Shown: positions 42,896-60,407, counted from the stretch's first letter. The stretch: DNA of 64,000 bases from Yponomeuta sedellus (GCA_934045075.1 OW203731.1:8289975-8353974), one strand, 5' to 3'. Notes: a model not told the origin generated them from the sequence alone. Numbers and translations are program-made.

Positions 42896-44000
42896 TTAAC
42901 ACTATATGTCCGTATCATCAAACCGCTCCTCATATAGGGTACCTCCCAGGGTAGATACTTGTAGCCCGTTAAAGACCAAAATAGTTAACCTCTTTGATCT
43001 CTACGTATGAAGACTAATTTCTACTTCATTAATATAAGTTGTAGGACGCCAACCCAGGGTCTGAAGTAGGTTGCTGGTAGCGGCTGGACGCGGATGACCG
43101 GACGCAGAAAGAATTGGCTTGCATTATGTAGGCATCTGCCCCACTGTAGACGAATGGGTGCTGATCAATTGAAAATAAGTTACCTGATAGGCATATTGCT
43201 ATAAAAATGCAAATACCTTTACAATTTTTTGTTTTTTCTTCAGTAATATAACTGAGAAAACTATACATACTTAAATGTCAGCTATACATAGGTAAAATTA
43301 GTTAACAGAGTTACCAAATCATTGTAACACAGCAATACCATGTACACAGTTACTCGGGTACATGTCCACTATGTTTATTTTCCAAAAAACTTATTTCTCT
43401 TAAGATCACTGGACATCAAATTTGCAAATGATTCTCACCTACAAACGATACAATTTAGTGACGAGATTACAAAATTTATTACCTTATTTGATTTGTAGCG
43501 TCATATAAACCAAACATATCCAGTTCTGTGATATCTGTTAGCATGATTGTGCCTACCTTGCGCTAAAAATACCGCCCCTGAGAATTTTAAATAAGTGAGA
43601 ATTTAACTTAGTACTCACGGTTCTAACGCTTTAGTTACGATGGGTAGGTAATTAACGAACAGAAAAACCTTTCAAATTGGACTAAGTTCAGATTTATTTT
43701 TAAACGTATAAATTACGAGTAAATCGCACGTTACTCAGCTGTAATTTAAATTGTTATTCGACGTCAGTGAATGGAGGCTTTGTGATTAGTTTCGGCTTGG
43801 ATCGACCCGAGCACGTATTATCACGGTAACGTAACAATACGATAATTGTCTACCAGCGTGACTCATGCGCAAGTAGGTAAATATTACTCCAGCTTCTTAT
43901 CAGTTCTTAGACTGCATATTGTTGGAAAGCTCTTGTGAAGAAATATCAATTATTAACTTAACACAGTACTTTTAGCCATACTTTTAGCTACCATTACTTA
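42896..44000. other. intergenic
   Basis: 1.1 kb with no gene or repeat recognised, ending directly at the GATA array. Confidence 0.4.
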
Positions 44001-45753
<1,753 letters not shown>

Positions 45754-45763
45754 CACATTACTA

Positions 45764-45997
45764 TCTATAATATAAAAATGAGTCGCTGAATGTGTTGGTA
45801 AGCGCAAATCTCGAGAGCAGCTGAACCAATATCGCTTATTATTTTTTAAGAATATTCCTTAATATGTCCAGAAGTGGACTACATAATATAGCCTGAAGTA
45901 GAAGAAGAAGATTCCTTGAAGTACGAGGATGGTTCTTAAGGAGAGAAAAAAAAAAGAATCCACTGTTAGGCGGTACGAAGTTCGGTGGGTCAGCTAG
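45764..45997 (+). mobile_element. Lep1 mini-Helitron interrupted by a 50-bp insertion
   Basis: TCTATAATATAAAAATGAGT to GGGTCAGCTAG. An R2-type LINE 3' scrap with GAA tail (45861-45910) is inserted with a 7-bp duplication ATTCCTT (45854-45860, 45911-45917). Confidence 0.85.
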
Positions 45998-46240
45998 TTA
46001 TGTATAAAAATGTAAATCACACTGATATTTCTTAACCTAAGAAAACAGACGGCGGCCTTATTGATTAATTTTAATTCTTTATTGCACTAATTACATGAGT
46101 AAGTACAAGGGCGTGCTTAATGCAAGAAGCATTCTCTTCCAACAAACCTTTGGTGTTGAAGAGACTGGCAAAGGGTAATGCAGGAAAAAAAGCCTTATCA
46201 CTTAAAGTTATCTCTTCCAGACATCCTTAAGATGGACTGG
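45998..46240 (-). mobile_element. L3 LINE tail with a second LINE-like insertion
   Basis: L3 block (AAACAGACGGCGGCCTTA ... TCTCTTCCAGACATCCTT) interrupted by 46062-46191, which has its own CTTTATTGCACTAATTACAT tail. Duplication GCCTTAT lies at 46055-46061 and 46192-46198. Confidence 0.65.
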
Positions 46241-46440
46241 ACTTGGCTTATTTTGAACTAAGTTCTATGTAAGTTATTTGCAACACGAGGTTGATTATTG
46301 CAACCTTGGCATCTCCTTACCTGGGATACAGGGATACGGGTGTGCGTAAGTTTGTCTGTGTGTATGTGTCACAATCACCATAACAAATACGACTCTTCTC
46401 AGTGCAATATATTTCACGTACTTCTGTCACAGGTCAGTTC

Positions 46441-46442
<2 letters not shown>

Positions 46443-46472
<30 letters not shown>

Positions 46473-46664
46473 CATACATACATACATACATACATACATA
46501 CATACATACATACATACATACATACATACATACATACATACATACATACATACATACATACATACATACATACATACATACATACATACATACATACATA
46601 CATACATACATACATACATACATACATACATACATACATACATACATACATACATACATACATA
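46443..46664 (+). repeat. (CATA)~55 array
   Basis: 222 bp of pure CATA. The right side joins the antisense LINE 3' end at 46665-46745 (CTGTATCCCAGAGGGGTAGG), whose sense copy at 42880 has a (TATG)n tail. The array is therefore an expanded LINE tail. Confidence 0.95.
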
Positions 46665-46752
46665 ACCCCACGCCTGTATCCCAGAGGGGTAGGCAGAGAC
46701 CAGGGACTGCCTCTTGCCACGATCCTGGCAAATCACTTTCGCTTCATCAAGC

Positions 46753-46812
46753 GCATGGTAAGCGCAAAACTCGAGAGCAGCTGAACCGATTTCGCTGATT
46801 CTTTTTTTAGAA
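46753..46812 (+). mobile_element. Lep1 fragment
   Basis: TGGTAAGCGCAAAACTCGAG and GCTGAACCGATTTCGCTGA, 5' part missing. Confidence 0.6.
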
Positions 46813-47178
46813 TACTCCTTGGCTACTATCGAACTTTTATGACATTTATTATGACGACCTCTGTGGCGTAGCGGTAGCGTGTCTGCTATGCAAGAGGTCC
46901 CGGGTTCGAATCCCGGCTGGGAACAAAAAAAACCCAGGTCTTGGATATTTACATGTTTGTGATGTTGTTGTTTCTGGTTCCCACGACACAGGGTATCCTA
47001 GTGCGGGGCCAGAAGCAATGTATGTACTTGAATGTAAATGTTGTTATATTGTTATCTAATTTCGAAATCAGAACTCGATCATCAGTACGAAAACCGGCGA
47101 AAATTGGCGAAAACCGAAACCTACTCTGGAGCTCGAGGTAGGTATATTCTAAAAGCCAACAGTCTATACATGCTGGGA
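46813..47178. mobile_element. MITE-D copy split by SINE-B
   Basis: Left GGCTACTATCGAAC and right GAGCTCGAGGTAGGTAT...CCAACAGTCTATA match the ends of the 201-bp MITE at 54515-54715. SINE-B lies between. Confidence 0.5.
46854..47055 (+). mobile_element. SINE-B
   Basis: Head TGGCGTAGCGGTAGCGTGTC and GGTTCGAATCCCGGC, tail CACGACACAGGGTATCC. Confidence 0.8.
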
Positions 47179-47600
47179 ATAGAAACCCCGACCTCTCGAT
47201 TGAGAAGCCGGCGTTTCACCACTCCGCGACCATCAATGATGTTTTGTAAGTATCTACGAAATTAAAGTTTGTACTGCATTGTATTTACTTCAAGGCCTTA
47301 TTTTTATACAACTTATCTTATAAGCGGCGAGCAGTAACGGAAATGAACGAAAGCAAAATACATAGACGCCAAATAATAATAAGTAGATCGACCGCCAAAG
47401 GCTTCCGGCTCTCCGGAACGTGTGAAGGATGCCAGTGCAATGCAATTAGCCTTTAACTACAAGTAGGTAAGACTCTAATGAAAAGACGGTAGGTAAAAGT
47501 TACTTTTGTATTAATAACGCTGATACGAGTATCATCAAGCGCTCATTACGCTGCGTTCGATAATATGACTTTAAGCTGCGATAAAAGGAATCGTAGTCGT
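47179..47600. other. unassigned, tRNA-like scrap
   Basis: 47187-47235 on the minus strand resembles a degenerate tRNA head (CGCGGAGTGGTGAAACGCC). Otherwise unassigned. Confidence 0.35.
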
Positions 47601-47659
47601 AGTGACCGATAGGGTTCCGTAGTCAACAAAGAACCCTTACGGTTTCGCCGTATTCGACC

Positions 47660-51976
<4,317 letters not shown>

Positions 51977-51978
<2 letters not shown>

Positions 51979-53054
51979 TTCAAGGCCTACTTTAGAGATG
52001 ATTAGTACGAGAAAGCTGAAATTTGGCAGAGGCATAAACATACTCGTACATATGAATCACGCCGGCAAAAGGGTACATAATAAAAGCGTAAAAAAAATTA
52101 TGCTGAATGTTTTATTAATTTTTTTTCTTGTCTACTCCATAGTGAATATGGCCTAACCTTCCTGGGATGCAGGAAGAGACCGTGCCCCAGCAGTAGGGGC
52201 ATACAGTGGGTTGATACCACTGGTACCACTCCATAGTTTAGGGCATTGTTAAATTGATCATTTAAAATTATTGTGGATGCAGGAAGATAATTTTTTAATT
52301 TATAGTTCCATTTTTGCGAAATATTAAGTTTTGATTATAAAGCGCAGATTTTTGAACGGTTGATTATAGAGGCCTGAATAAATTCAGAGTAGTAGCCCAT
52401 ATTGAACTTAAAAGGGCTAGGAAACTATGAAGGTTAAGTGTATGTTACAAGTTAAGGCGCTGGACGGTGCTAACTAGCGTCACCAATGGAATAAAAATCA
52501 TAACTTGTTTTATAATACGTTTTTGTTAAAAACTGAACATCACAAATTTTAATAACTCTGACGACTATTTTTAGAACCAGCCGTATTTTGCGGAAATCGA
52601 TTAAAGACTTAGGATGTTGACACTAGGTTCTAGGCTGTATGTCCAAAAAAAATATCACAGATATTACGATTTTTGATGTTAACTTTTTGAAAAAAAAACG
52701 TATTATAAAACAATTTAGGATATTTATTTTATTGGTGGCGCTAGGTAGCACACCAAAGCGCCTTTACGAGTAATAGGCGACTAACTTATAAAAGGCCAAC
52801 TTCGTACAAAGTCCATAGATTATTGCGTTAGTAAATTTGTTACTTCTGTAAAATAGATAAAACCCATCTTTCTGCGAAACCCTATACTGTGCGTGGCTCG
52901 AACCGCACTTGGCCGTTTTTTAGTCGTAGGTCGCATAATCTATATCTATCTATAATCAGCCCTAATCAACCCACTGCTGGGCATAGGCCTCCTTTTATTG
53001 CGCCACCCTAGTCGCATAATGATCAGGGTTTTTTTATCAGAAACCTATTGTTGT
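51977..53054. other. transposon flank and scraps
   Basis: 51977-52095 continues the transposon around the TCTG array (GAAAGCTGAAATTTGGCAGA). 52140-52217 is an antisense R1 piece. 52865-52925 (GAACCGCACTTGGCCGTTTT) is the opposite end of that family. 52950-53020 is an R2 piece. No gene. Confidence 0.45.
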
Positions 53055-53280
53055 TAGTTATTGAAATGAAATGAAAAGGTTTTATTCAAAGTAGCCCAGA
53101 AACTACGGCTTAATGAACGTTACAATTCAAGCTAGGTGTCCATTTCAAAATCTAGATCATTTTGGAGAAAAAGTGGGCAAAAAAACTCCAGACAAGTCCT
53201 TAATTAACACAGTTTACATAATTATTATAAAACATAGAACTCATACATTGTACTGACTTTAATTCCAGACCTCATTGTCA
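53055..53280. repeat. repeat E
   Basis: TTCAAAGTAGCCCAGAAACT and TCCATTTCAAAATCTAGATC match 39545-39690. Class unknown. Confidence 0.5.
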
Positions 53281-53609
53281 TCTAAATAATCCTTTATGTT
53301 GTAGTAGCCCTTTTAGCACAAAGTGTGCATATTTTTTGAACCGCGATTTATGGAGTACGCAGCGTACAATTTACAGGTCTAATGACTTTTATTTACTTTT
53401 ACTTTTTATGTACGATATTTGATACTCATATTACCATAATACTGGCCATTTCCAACCAGAAATAAAACAAAAATAAGTAAGTAGGTAATCTTTTTTCTAT
53501 TTCTAATGGCTACTTCCTTCACTGTATAGATTGCCATTACAATTACTTAATATTGGTGTAAACCACAATGAAGTTTAATTTCGGTAACTAAAGTGAAAAT
53601 GCATTAAAA

Positions 53610-53760
53610 GTTTATTTAATGACCAGGACCCCAAACTAGGACACCCTGTGTTATGATAACCAGTCACAAACATGGAAAATATACCCAGACTGATGTAATT
53701 TGTATAAATCCTACGACGGTCTTCAGTGGGAATCGAACCCACGACCACTGTTTTGGTAGT
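53610..53760 (-). mobile_element. SINE-B relative, chimeric
   Basis: A SINE-B-type tail (CCCAAACTAGGACACCCTG) is joined to a different tRNA-like head (AGTGGGAATCGAACCCACG on plus). Confidence 0.5.
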
Positions 53761-53874
53761 AGGTAAGGCGTGTCAACCTAAGACAATGCGGTCAATGCGT
53801 GCAAACAATTTAAGGTTTATCTTCTCTCTGGTAGGTACAGTGGACAACACACCAACCTATAGCGCACTCTATTT

Positions 53875-54225
53875 AATTACGAAGCGCTCGTGGCTTAGTC
53901 GAACCGAGTGATTGAAATCAATCACTTGAGTTAAGCAACCACAGTCGCGGTTAGGTTCAGGAAGGGTGACCGTCCCGTGACTACCGCTATTTTTCCGAGC
54001 GCTTCTGTGTTTCGCAAAACCGTTGGTGCCGGCTGTCATGTAATGGCAGTTGTTAAGCCATGTCAGATGCCTTATGGGCAGCCTGATAACTTCTGACAGT
54101 AAGGCCCGCCACTGCCTTACAATCCTCCACCAACCCGGACTTGGCCCCCAAGGTGTAGTATGGCCTAACCTTCCTGCGATACATTAAGAGACCCGTGCCC
54201 CAGCAGTGGGGGCATACAAGGTTGT
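53875..54225 (-). mobile_element. R1 repeat, near-complete
   Basis: Minus-strand copy from GATTGAAATCAATCACTTG to CAGCAGTGGGGGCATAC. Confidence 0.7.
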
Positions 54226-54514
54226 TATTAAATCGACTTTGCGACAAAAACGAAATGATTGACCTGCTGTCGACTATACCTTTACCATTACCTGTATTGT
54301 TGCATCGAGTTCGATATAAGTTCATGCTAAACATTGAAGCCATATACAACAGACTTATCTAATCTTCTTTCGCAAACAATAGTAGCAGAGCAAAAGCAAC
54401 CATTATAGGTATCTACCATAATCCTAATTAAATGGGCCGATCTTGTTTGTTAAGAACGCAGGTTGAGTGCTGAGCAAATAGGCAGATTGCGATATATCCT
54501 CTTCTTCCTATGTA

Positions 54515-54715
54515 CAGTCTGTTAGCTTTTTGAACATACCTCGGCTACTATCGGATATATTCGTGTAATAGAAATATCGGAGCTAATATGACACTTAATT
54601 TAACGTAACTTTTCGAAATAGTGAAGAAAAGTTGTATTACACTCGTATGCTTTCGGCGAAAACCGAAGCCTACTTTAGAGCCCGAGGTAGGTATGATCTA
54701 AAAGCTAACAGACTG
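54515..54715. mobile_element. MITE-D, 201 bp
   Basis: Inverted ends of about 40 bp with mismatches (CAGTCTGTTAGCTTTTTGAA; reversed right end CAGTCTGTTAGCTTTTAGAT), flanked by TA on both sides. No ORF. Confidence 0.7.
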
Positions 54716-54883
54716 TAGTAAATAAACTGCGCGTTCTTTCGATAAGTTCCCTACTCGTTCAATGTTTGTTTTGTTTTAATATATTTTGCTATAGGGAAGC
54801 CGCACATCTATTTCTCACCCACATACATGTGAAATACGTATTACCTACCGAAATACGAAACCTAACCTAACCTACACATTGTA

Positions 54884-56006
54884 CGAGGGCTGCTACTTAT
54901 GTATGCGGAATAGAAAAAATAAACAAATGTATATGGCTAAATATGCTTTTATTGTTTTTCAAAGTATTCTCCACTATGACGATGCACTTTTTTGCATTCG
55001 ATGAAACCAATTTGTAAAACACTTTTTCCACTCTGATTGAGGTATCTCCAAAACGTGCTGTTTGAACGCATCTACTGCATCTTCACGGGTCGAAAATCGT
55101 TGACCACGTAATTCATTCTTTACATTTGGGAATAAATAGAAATCATTTGGAGCCAAATCAGGGCTGTACGGTGGACGACCCATCAATTCTATTTTTTGAC
55201 CATCCAAAAATGTAGTTGTTTCCTGTGATGTATGACAGCTGGCATTGTCATGGTGAAGTATGATTCTGCGTCGCTGGTTGTTTTGGCGTATTTCTTCAAA
55301 TACTTCCGGCAAACAAATGGTCGTGTACCACTCCAAATTAACCGTTCTGCGATTCTCCAGTGGTATTGTAGCCACATGGCCATTAATACCAAAAAAGCAG
55401 GCCACCATTTGCTTTACAGTGCTTTTTGCACGAGCCACTTTCGTAGGGTTCGGCTCATTTTGAAACACCCAAACTGTTGATTGTTGTTTAGTTTCGGGAT
55501 CGTACACGTAGATCCAGGATTCGTCACCTGTGTAGATATTATAAATAGATTTTGAGTCGCCTCCGTTGAATTTTTTAGGGTTTTCTTGCACCATTCGACG
55601 CGAGCATCTTTTTGATCCTGAGTTAAGTTGTGCGGGATCCAACGCGAACAATTTTTTTTACAGACATTTTTATCATGTAATATCCTATGAATACTCGTCA
55701 TACATATGCCCAGAATAGCCTCTATCTCGCGATACGTAACATGGCGGTCTTTCATTATTCGTTTTCGCACAGCTTCAATATTTTGTGGCACAACCACCGA
55801 TTTCGAGCGACCTTCTTTAACTTCGTCCGTGAGCTTACTGCGCCCGCGATTAAACTCACTAAACCAGTGATACACAGTCGTTTTTGATGGAGCTTCACCA
55901 CCAAAAGTCGAAGTTAATTGATCTTCCCACTGTTGTTGCGTTAAACCACGTCGAAAATCGTAATAAATCATAGCACGAATATTTTATTCATAAGTAGCAG
56001 CCCTCG
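54884..56006 (-). mobile_element. near-full-length mariner
   Basis: Terminal inverted repeats CGAGGGCTGCTACTTATG on both ends with TA duplications (54882-54883, 56007-56008). 1,123 bp. Confidence 0.92.
54974..55971 (-). pseudogene. mariner transposase, one frameshift
   Basis: ATG at 55971. The N-terminal frame (to about 55576) has the helix-turn-helix region (SKTTVYHWFSEFNRG) and CSRWIPHNLTQDQKDARV. The C-terminal frame has YTGDESWIYVYDPE, HHDNASCH and YSPDLAPNDFYLFP. Second and third aspartates are 34 residues apart, the mariner DD34D signature. The two frames meet in an A6 run (plus 55571-55576), where one A appears missing. All three catalytic Asp are intact. Either a single-base deletion has killed it or the assembly has dropped a base. 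Confidence 0.9.
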
Positions 56007-56067
56007 TAATATCCTAACACGCTACCTTCGAGACAAACCAGCAATGGTTTAATTGTTATCGTTATAA

Positions 56068-56362
56068 AACTTTGTATGTCCCCACTGCTGGGGCACGGGT
56101 CTCCTCCTGCATCGCAGGAAGGATAGGCCATACTCCACCACGGGGGCCAAGTCCGGGTTGATGGAGGATTGTAAGACAGTGGCGGGCCTTACTGTCAGAA
56201 GTTCACAAGCCGCCCATAAGGCCTCTGACATGGCTTAACGAATGCCATTATATGACAGCCGGCACCAACGGCTTAACGTGACTTGCGAAGTACGGAAGCG
56301 CTCGGAAAAATGCCACTAGAGTCACGGACGCTCACTCATCCTGTACCTGACCGCGCCTGTGA
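56068..56362 (+). mobile_element. R1 repeat
   Basis: CCCCACTGCTGGGGCACGGG through TGACAGCCGGCACCAACGG to CTGACCGCGCCTG. Confidence 0.7.
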
Positions 56363-56794
56363 GTGACAATGACGGTAGAAATGCAGAAAACTCTGTTTTG
56401 TAAGTAAGCAACATGATGTGTCGAAATTATCTATTGAGGCAGTACGAAGTCTGCTGGGCCTGCTGGTAAATAAATAAAAATTAAAAATTACCACTCAATT
56501 CCCTTTTTAAGTAGTCCACATTAGGTATCATAATATTGTTGGAAACATTTTGATGAAGTAATCCCGATTGCTATTACGACTACTTATTATTACCATTACT
56601 TATTATTAATAAAGTGTTCTCTATCTATCCATATAAATACTTTTACTGCACATACCTATGTCGATATTACATTGGCAGTGCAGCGGATTTAAGGCTACAA
56701 ACACTTTCTACCAGTCAACCACAGGTGTATGAAAATGACTGATAGGCGTACGCAGGTGTGAAAACAATAATTTTAGGTTGGTCTCTGCATGTAC
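56363..56794. other. unassigned with scraps
   Basis: A Lep1 3' scrap at about 56435-56470 (GGCAGTACGAAGTCTGCTGG) and an L3 tail scrap near 56607. Nothing else. Confidence 0.4.
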
Positions 56795-56973
56795 GTAATG
56801 AGATGATTTATACGGCGTTCAGTGGTATCTTCACTCACACTAAATGTGTGAAGGGACTAGCGACCAGTCGGACTCTGCAGTGCCTGGGACATTGTTTTAG
56901 ATGGTGTAGGCTTAGGCCCAGCACCTATACCATCCTGATAACTTAGTCGGCCTAGCCCACAGGAAATACTATA
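56795..56973 (-). mobile_element. SINE-C, partial
   Basis: Tail AATGAGATGATTTATACGG and body to GCCTAGCCCACAGGAAA; the head is missing. Confidence 0.65.
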
Positions 56974-57066
56974 AAAAAATAAACAACTAGTTTTTGCCCG
57001 CGACTTCGTCTGCGCAGGATTATTATATTAGCGTGACGTGGAAAAGAACTAACATTATGAGTATGA

Positions 57067-57270
57067 TTATACTATTTTTATATTTAATGCACTAACCCGT
57101 GCTAAGTACGTACGTAATACAGAGAATAGTGTAAAGAGGTTCGAAATTTCACTGATGCCGGTGAGTCGCCCATTATCTCAGTTGGAAAGAGCGCTGGCAC
57201 GAATAGCCAGAGGTCGCGGGTTCGAATCCCGGCATGGGTGGAATTTTTGGCCTCTAAATAGGTTTTTAAA
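57067..57270 (+). mobile_element. SINE-A, sense, with TSD
   Basis: Flanked by ATTATGAGTATGA at 57054-57066 and 57271-57283. Contains the tRNA-like segment (TCTCAGTTGGAAAGAGCGC; GGTTCGAATCCCGG) and ends GCCTCTAAATAGGTTTTTAA. Confidence 0.85.
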
Positions 57271-57404
57271 ATTATGAGTATGACCTTAAAATTATGCATA
57301 GGTACATAGGTAATTATTTTTCGGTCGCGTTTGAAAAATATCACACAGTATCTTTATAAATTGTATCCTATGTGCTATTCTGATGTATAAGCTATATTAT
57401 TGTA

Positions 57405-57540
57405 ATATTCTTTTTAATGCACTAACCCGTGCTAAGGACAATTTTAAAACTTATTTAGAGGCTAAAAATTCCACCCATGCCGGGACTCGAACCCGGCATG
57501 AGTTTTTATAATGTCCTTAGCACGGGTTAGTGCATTAAAA
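57405..57540. mobile_element. fold-back SINE-A derivative
   Basis: Both ends carry the same SINE-A terminal block in opposite orientation (CTTTTTAATGCACTAACCCG; reversed at right). Only a remnant of the tRNA-like B box lies between. Confidence 0.65.
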
Positions 57541-58324
57541 AGAATATAATCACAGATAAGTAACATTGCGTGTTATGATGTCAAGGTGAAGCGTTTAATG
57601 TAGTTACTAATCCTATCTACGACTGTTATTTTCCTATTCTTAGCTTTTTCTGAATGCAATAAAAGTATGCATTGGTACCTACCTCATGAATATAGTCCTT
57701 TTGTTTAGGTTATTAAATAAATGTAAAAAATCTTGAGTTGATTGATAAATCATTGAAATACACAATTACAAAATTGGAATATAATGTAGTTTTATGAAAA
57801 TTTAATAAAAAAAATGGTCGCAGGGCGTCCTACGCTACGTTTGCCGAGTCGCGGCCTCCACGCAGTGATTCCTTTGTGTGGAATTAATCTACTATTTATT
57901 TATTAAATACGTACCTACTTACCCATTATTATTTTATTAAATAACACTTTTCTGGATTTTTTCTTAAAGGACGTATATTATTATCGGTTGCATTGTTATT
58001 ATTATTATAAAAAACAATAATTTTGATATTTGTATCTTAATTGTATTTTAAGTCTTTAGCATCATAAAAGTACAGGATGTTTTTTGTAAATTTGGTTGTT
58101 TGATTTCTAGATGAGGCAAGGAATTTTAAGAAAACATGCTCCACCAGAAAACACCCAGTAAATGATTTGGTTTACTGGGTTTTTATTTAATTTCTAAAAC
58201 TTTTTAGAAATAAAATAACCCAATCAAGTATAATAATGATAAAATTAGGCTTCCATACGGGCGGCGACTTAAAATCCCATATTATAGTTATCTTTGTGTA
58301 CAATAATATTTTGGGCTTTGCATC
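57541..58324. other. AT-rich, small hairpins
   Basis: Two adjacent short stem-loops at about 58153-58212 (CCCAGTAAA/TTTACTGGG; TTTCTAAAA/TTTTAGAAA). No gene. Confidence 0.4.
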
Positions 58325-58707
58325 TAGATAATGAGATGATTTATACAGTGCCTAGTGAATCTTCACTCACACTAGATGGGTGAAGGGACCACTCGGATGC
58401 TGTAGTGCCTGGGACATGGTTTTAGATGGTGTAGGCTTGCCCAGCACCTATACCATCCTGAGAGCTTAGTCGGCCTAGCCCACAGGAAAGACTACTTAGT
58501 CAATACGTGCGGGCCTAACCAAGCCATGGGTATTCTCACGATGTTTTCATCACATTAGCGTGTGGTATTACGTCTACAAATTCGCAAATGTAGGTACGTA
58601 ACTTTAAAATTAAACAATGTCATTGGTAGGTACGTGCCCGCACGGGGGATCGAACCTGTGTCTCTCGCTTGCGAGTCCATTGTTCTACTCATTGAGCTAC
58701 CGCCACT
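58325..58707 (-). mobile_element. SINE-C, full copy
   Basis: Minus-strand tRNA-like head (GTAGCTCAATGAGTAGAAC; AGGTTCGATCCCCCG), body and AATGAGATGATTTATAC tail. Confidence 0.8.
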
Positions 58708-60033
58708 CGTATTTGTGTACAACAAAGAATATTCATAAGAATATAAAGACAAAACTTATCAACGAAAAAAGCCTGGAACTATAAAAGTGTTTAGCAAAAT
58801 AGTTTTACCGCAGATTTTTTATAACATTTTAGACAGAGTGTTCAAGCTTCAAACAAAAAAATGAGTAATAGATAATATTAATACGCTATAAAATCGCGAA
58901 TCACTGCCATTTCATTTTGTGTTCTCGTAAGACGTGTATTTTTAATCAAGTAGCATAACAAGCAGCTATTTCTCAAACGTAGATGGAGATGGCGCCCCAC
59001 GTAAAATTTGGTTCAAGAAGTTTTTGTAGTTTCAGGAGAGATGGCGTTATAAATTTAGTTCATATCCTGGAAATAGATGTCACTAAAGATAAAGTGATTT
59101 CGGATATTAAGGATGCCACACCTAAGTCCTTTGCCTGAAATAAATCATATTTAGGTTCGTGCATGAACGGGGCTTTTAAAACTACTTTTATACAGTTAAA
59201 TATTTTTTTAAACTGTTTTTTAAAACAATAATTATCTTACAAAAATTAAATTGGTATTTTATTTTATTAATTTCTCTTAGTTCGCTAAGGGATTTCTTTA
59301 AAGAAACTAACATCTTAACAAGTCAATACATTTATGAAAACATTATGTATGTTAGAAAAAATCTCAGCAATGGGCGTTTTTCCTCACATATAAATTCTGT
59401 GGCAATAACTGTCAAATTCGGTCTAGTAACTGTGGTTTCCTTACAAACCATAGAGCAGTGCACGGAGTTTGACAGTGGTTCCAACTATATTTGACATAAG
59501 GAATAATACCCATTACGGAAATATTGATAGCAATCATAATAAAAAAATAAATTTAAATAAACATAAATTGTCCTTTCCACGGTTTGCAAAAGTTAATTAC
59601 ACGATTTGCAAAAGTTAATAATTACATCCTTTATGGGGCACTGCATACAGTTCTATAATAAGTTCTATTCGATTTACAGCCGATGCCCGTGTTAAGCATA
59701 CTTTGTGCAAAAAAGCATATTATAACATTAATGATTATTTGGAAGATACATTTATGATTTGGACTCAAGAGAGTAGGGAAGTGCTATTATTCCTGCGAAG
59801 TGCCGGTGTTCTGCGCTGTATTGGTAGCAAAGTCACTTGCGAGAGATCTCAATTTTCAACATCAGTTGCAATTGCAACTGTTGATACCTACTGATGATGA
59901 CGAGGACATTGATATTTTGTTTCACTGATATCTTATTATTCCGCACAAGATCAGGTGGGTGTTAGATTATGAAACATTTAAGTGAATAAACATTTTGATT
60001 CATACGTTAACATTTTGATTTTGCATAATATGC
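58708..60033. other. unassigned; possible old exon
   Basis: Mostly AT-rich. About 59673-59930 follows an acceptor-like TTCGATTTACAG and has two overlapping reading frames (YNINDYLEDTFMIW...; LARDLNFQHQLQLQLL then an acidic TDDDEDIDI). This could be a decayed or transposon-derived exon. I do not recognise it. Confidence 0.3.
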
Positions 60034-60088
60034 AAAAATATGCCAACTTTTTACGAAATAATATTTCGTAAAAAGTTGGCATATTTTT
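60034..60088. repeat. perfect 27-bp palindrome
   Basis: Arms 60034-60060 and 60062-60088 pair completely around a single base, with TTTTTACGAAATA at the centre left. Confidence 0.95.
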
Positions 60089-60153
60089 CGACATCGATCT
60101 CGCATATTTTGGAGTTTCTGAGTTGGCAACACTGAACCTAACCTAGCAAAACA

Positions 60154-60402
60154 ATGTTGGCCGTGGCGTCTGCGCTCGTAAAAGTAAATAAATCTTTTCT
60201 TTGCGTCTGCGCTGTATACATTTGGCTCCTGTTTTATTTAGTTTTTGGATTGCTGTTTTCCGTTGAGTTGAGCTATTGTTCCTCCGGCTATTACATCCAG
60301 AAATTGCGGAAACAGAAATTGAAAAAGGACTCTGTGTTGTTACATAACATTAGATACAGGGAATTTGAAAGTCGACGGTGGCTGTGCACTCCCAGCAATT
60401 AA
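60154..60402 (+). CDS. possible 82-aa single-pass membrane protein
   Basis: ATG context AAACAATG. The product has a hydrophobic segment at about residues 15-37 (LCVCAVYIWLLFYLVFGLLF), then a basic tail (KLRKQKLKKD). Its TAA overlaps an AATAAA (60402-60407). No family recognised. Short length and lack of comparison make it doubtful; chance ORF is the main alternative. Confidence 0.25.
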   Translation: MLAVASALVKVNKSFLCVCAVYIWLLFYLVFGLLFSVELSYCSSGYYIQKLRKQKLKKDSVLLHNIRYREFESRRWLCTPSN

Positions 60403-60407
60403 TAAAT

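Noticed and set aside
46298..46798. ORFs of HTYI or YVCM repeats
   Set aside because: Translation of (CATA)n with short flanks from a LINE tail.
54861..54874. CCTAACCTAACCTA, resembling the insect telomere repeat
   Set aside because: Under three units, beside a mariner end; too short to call interstitial telomere.
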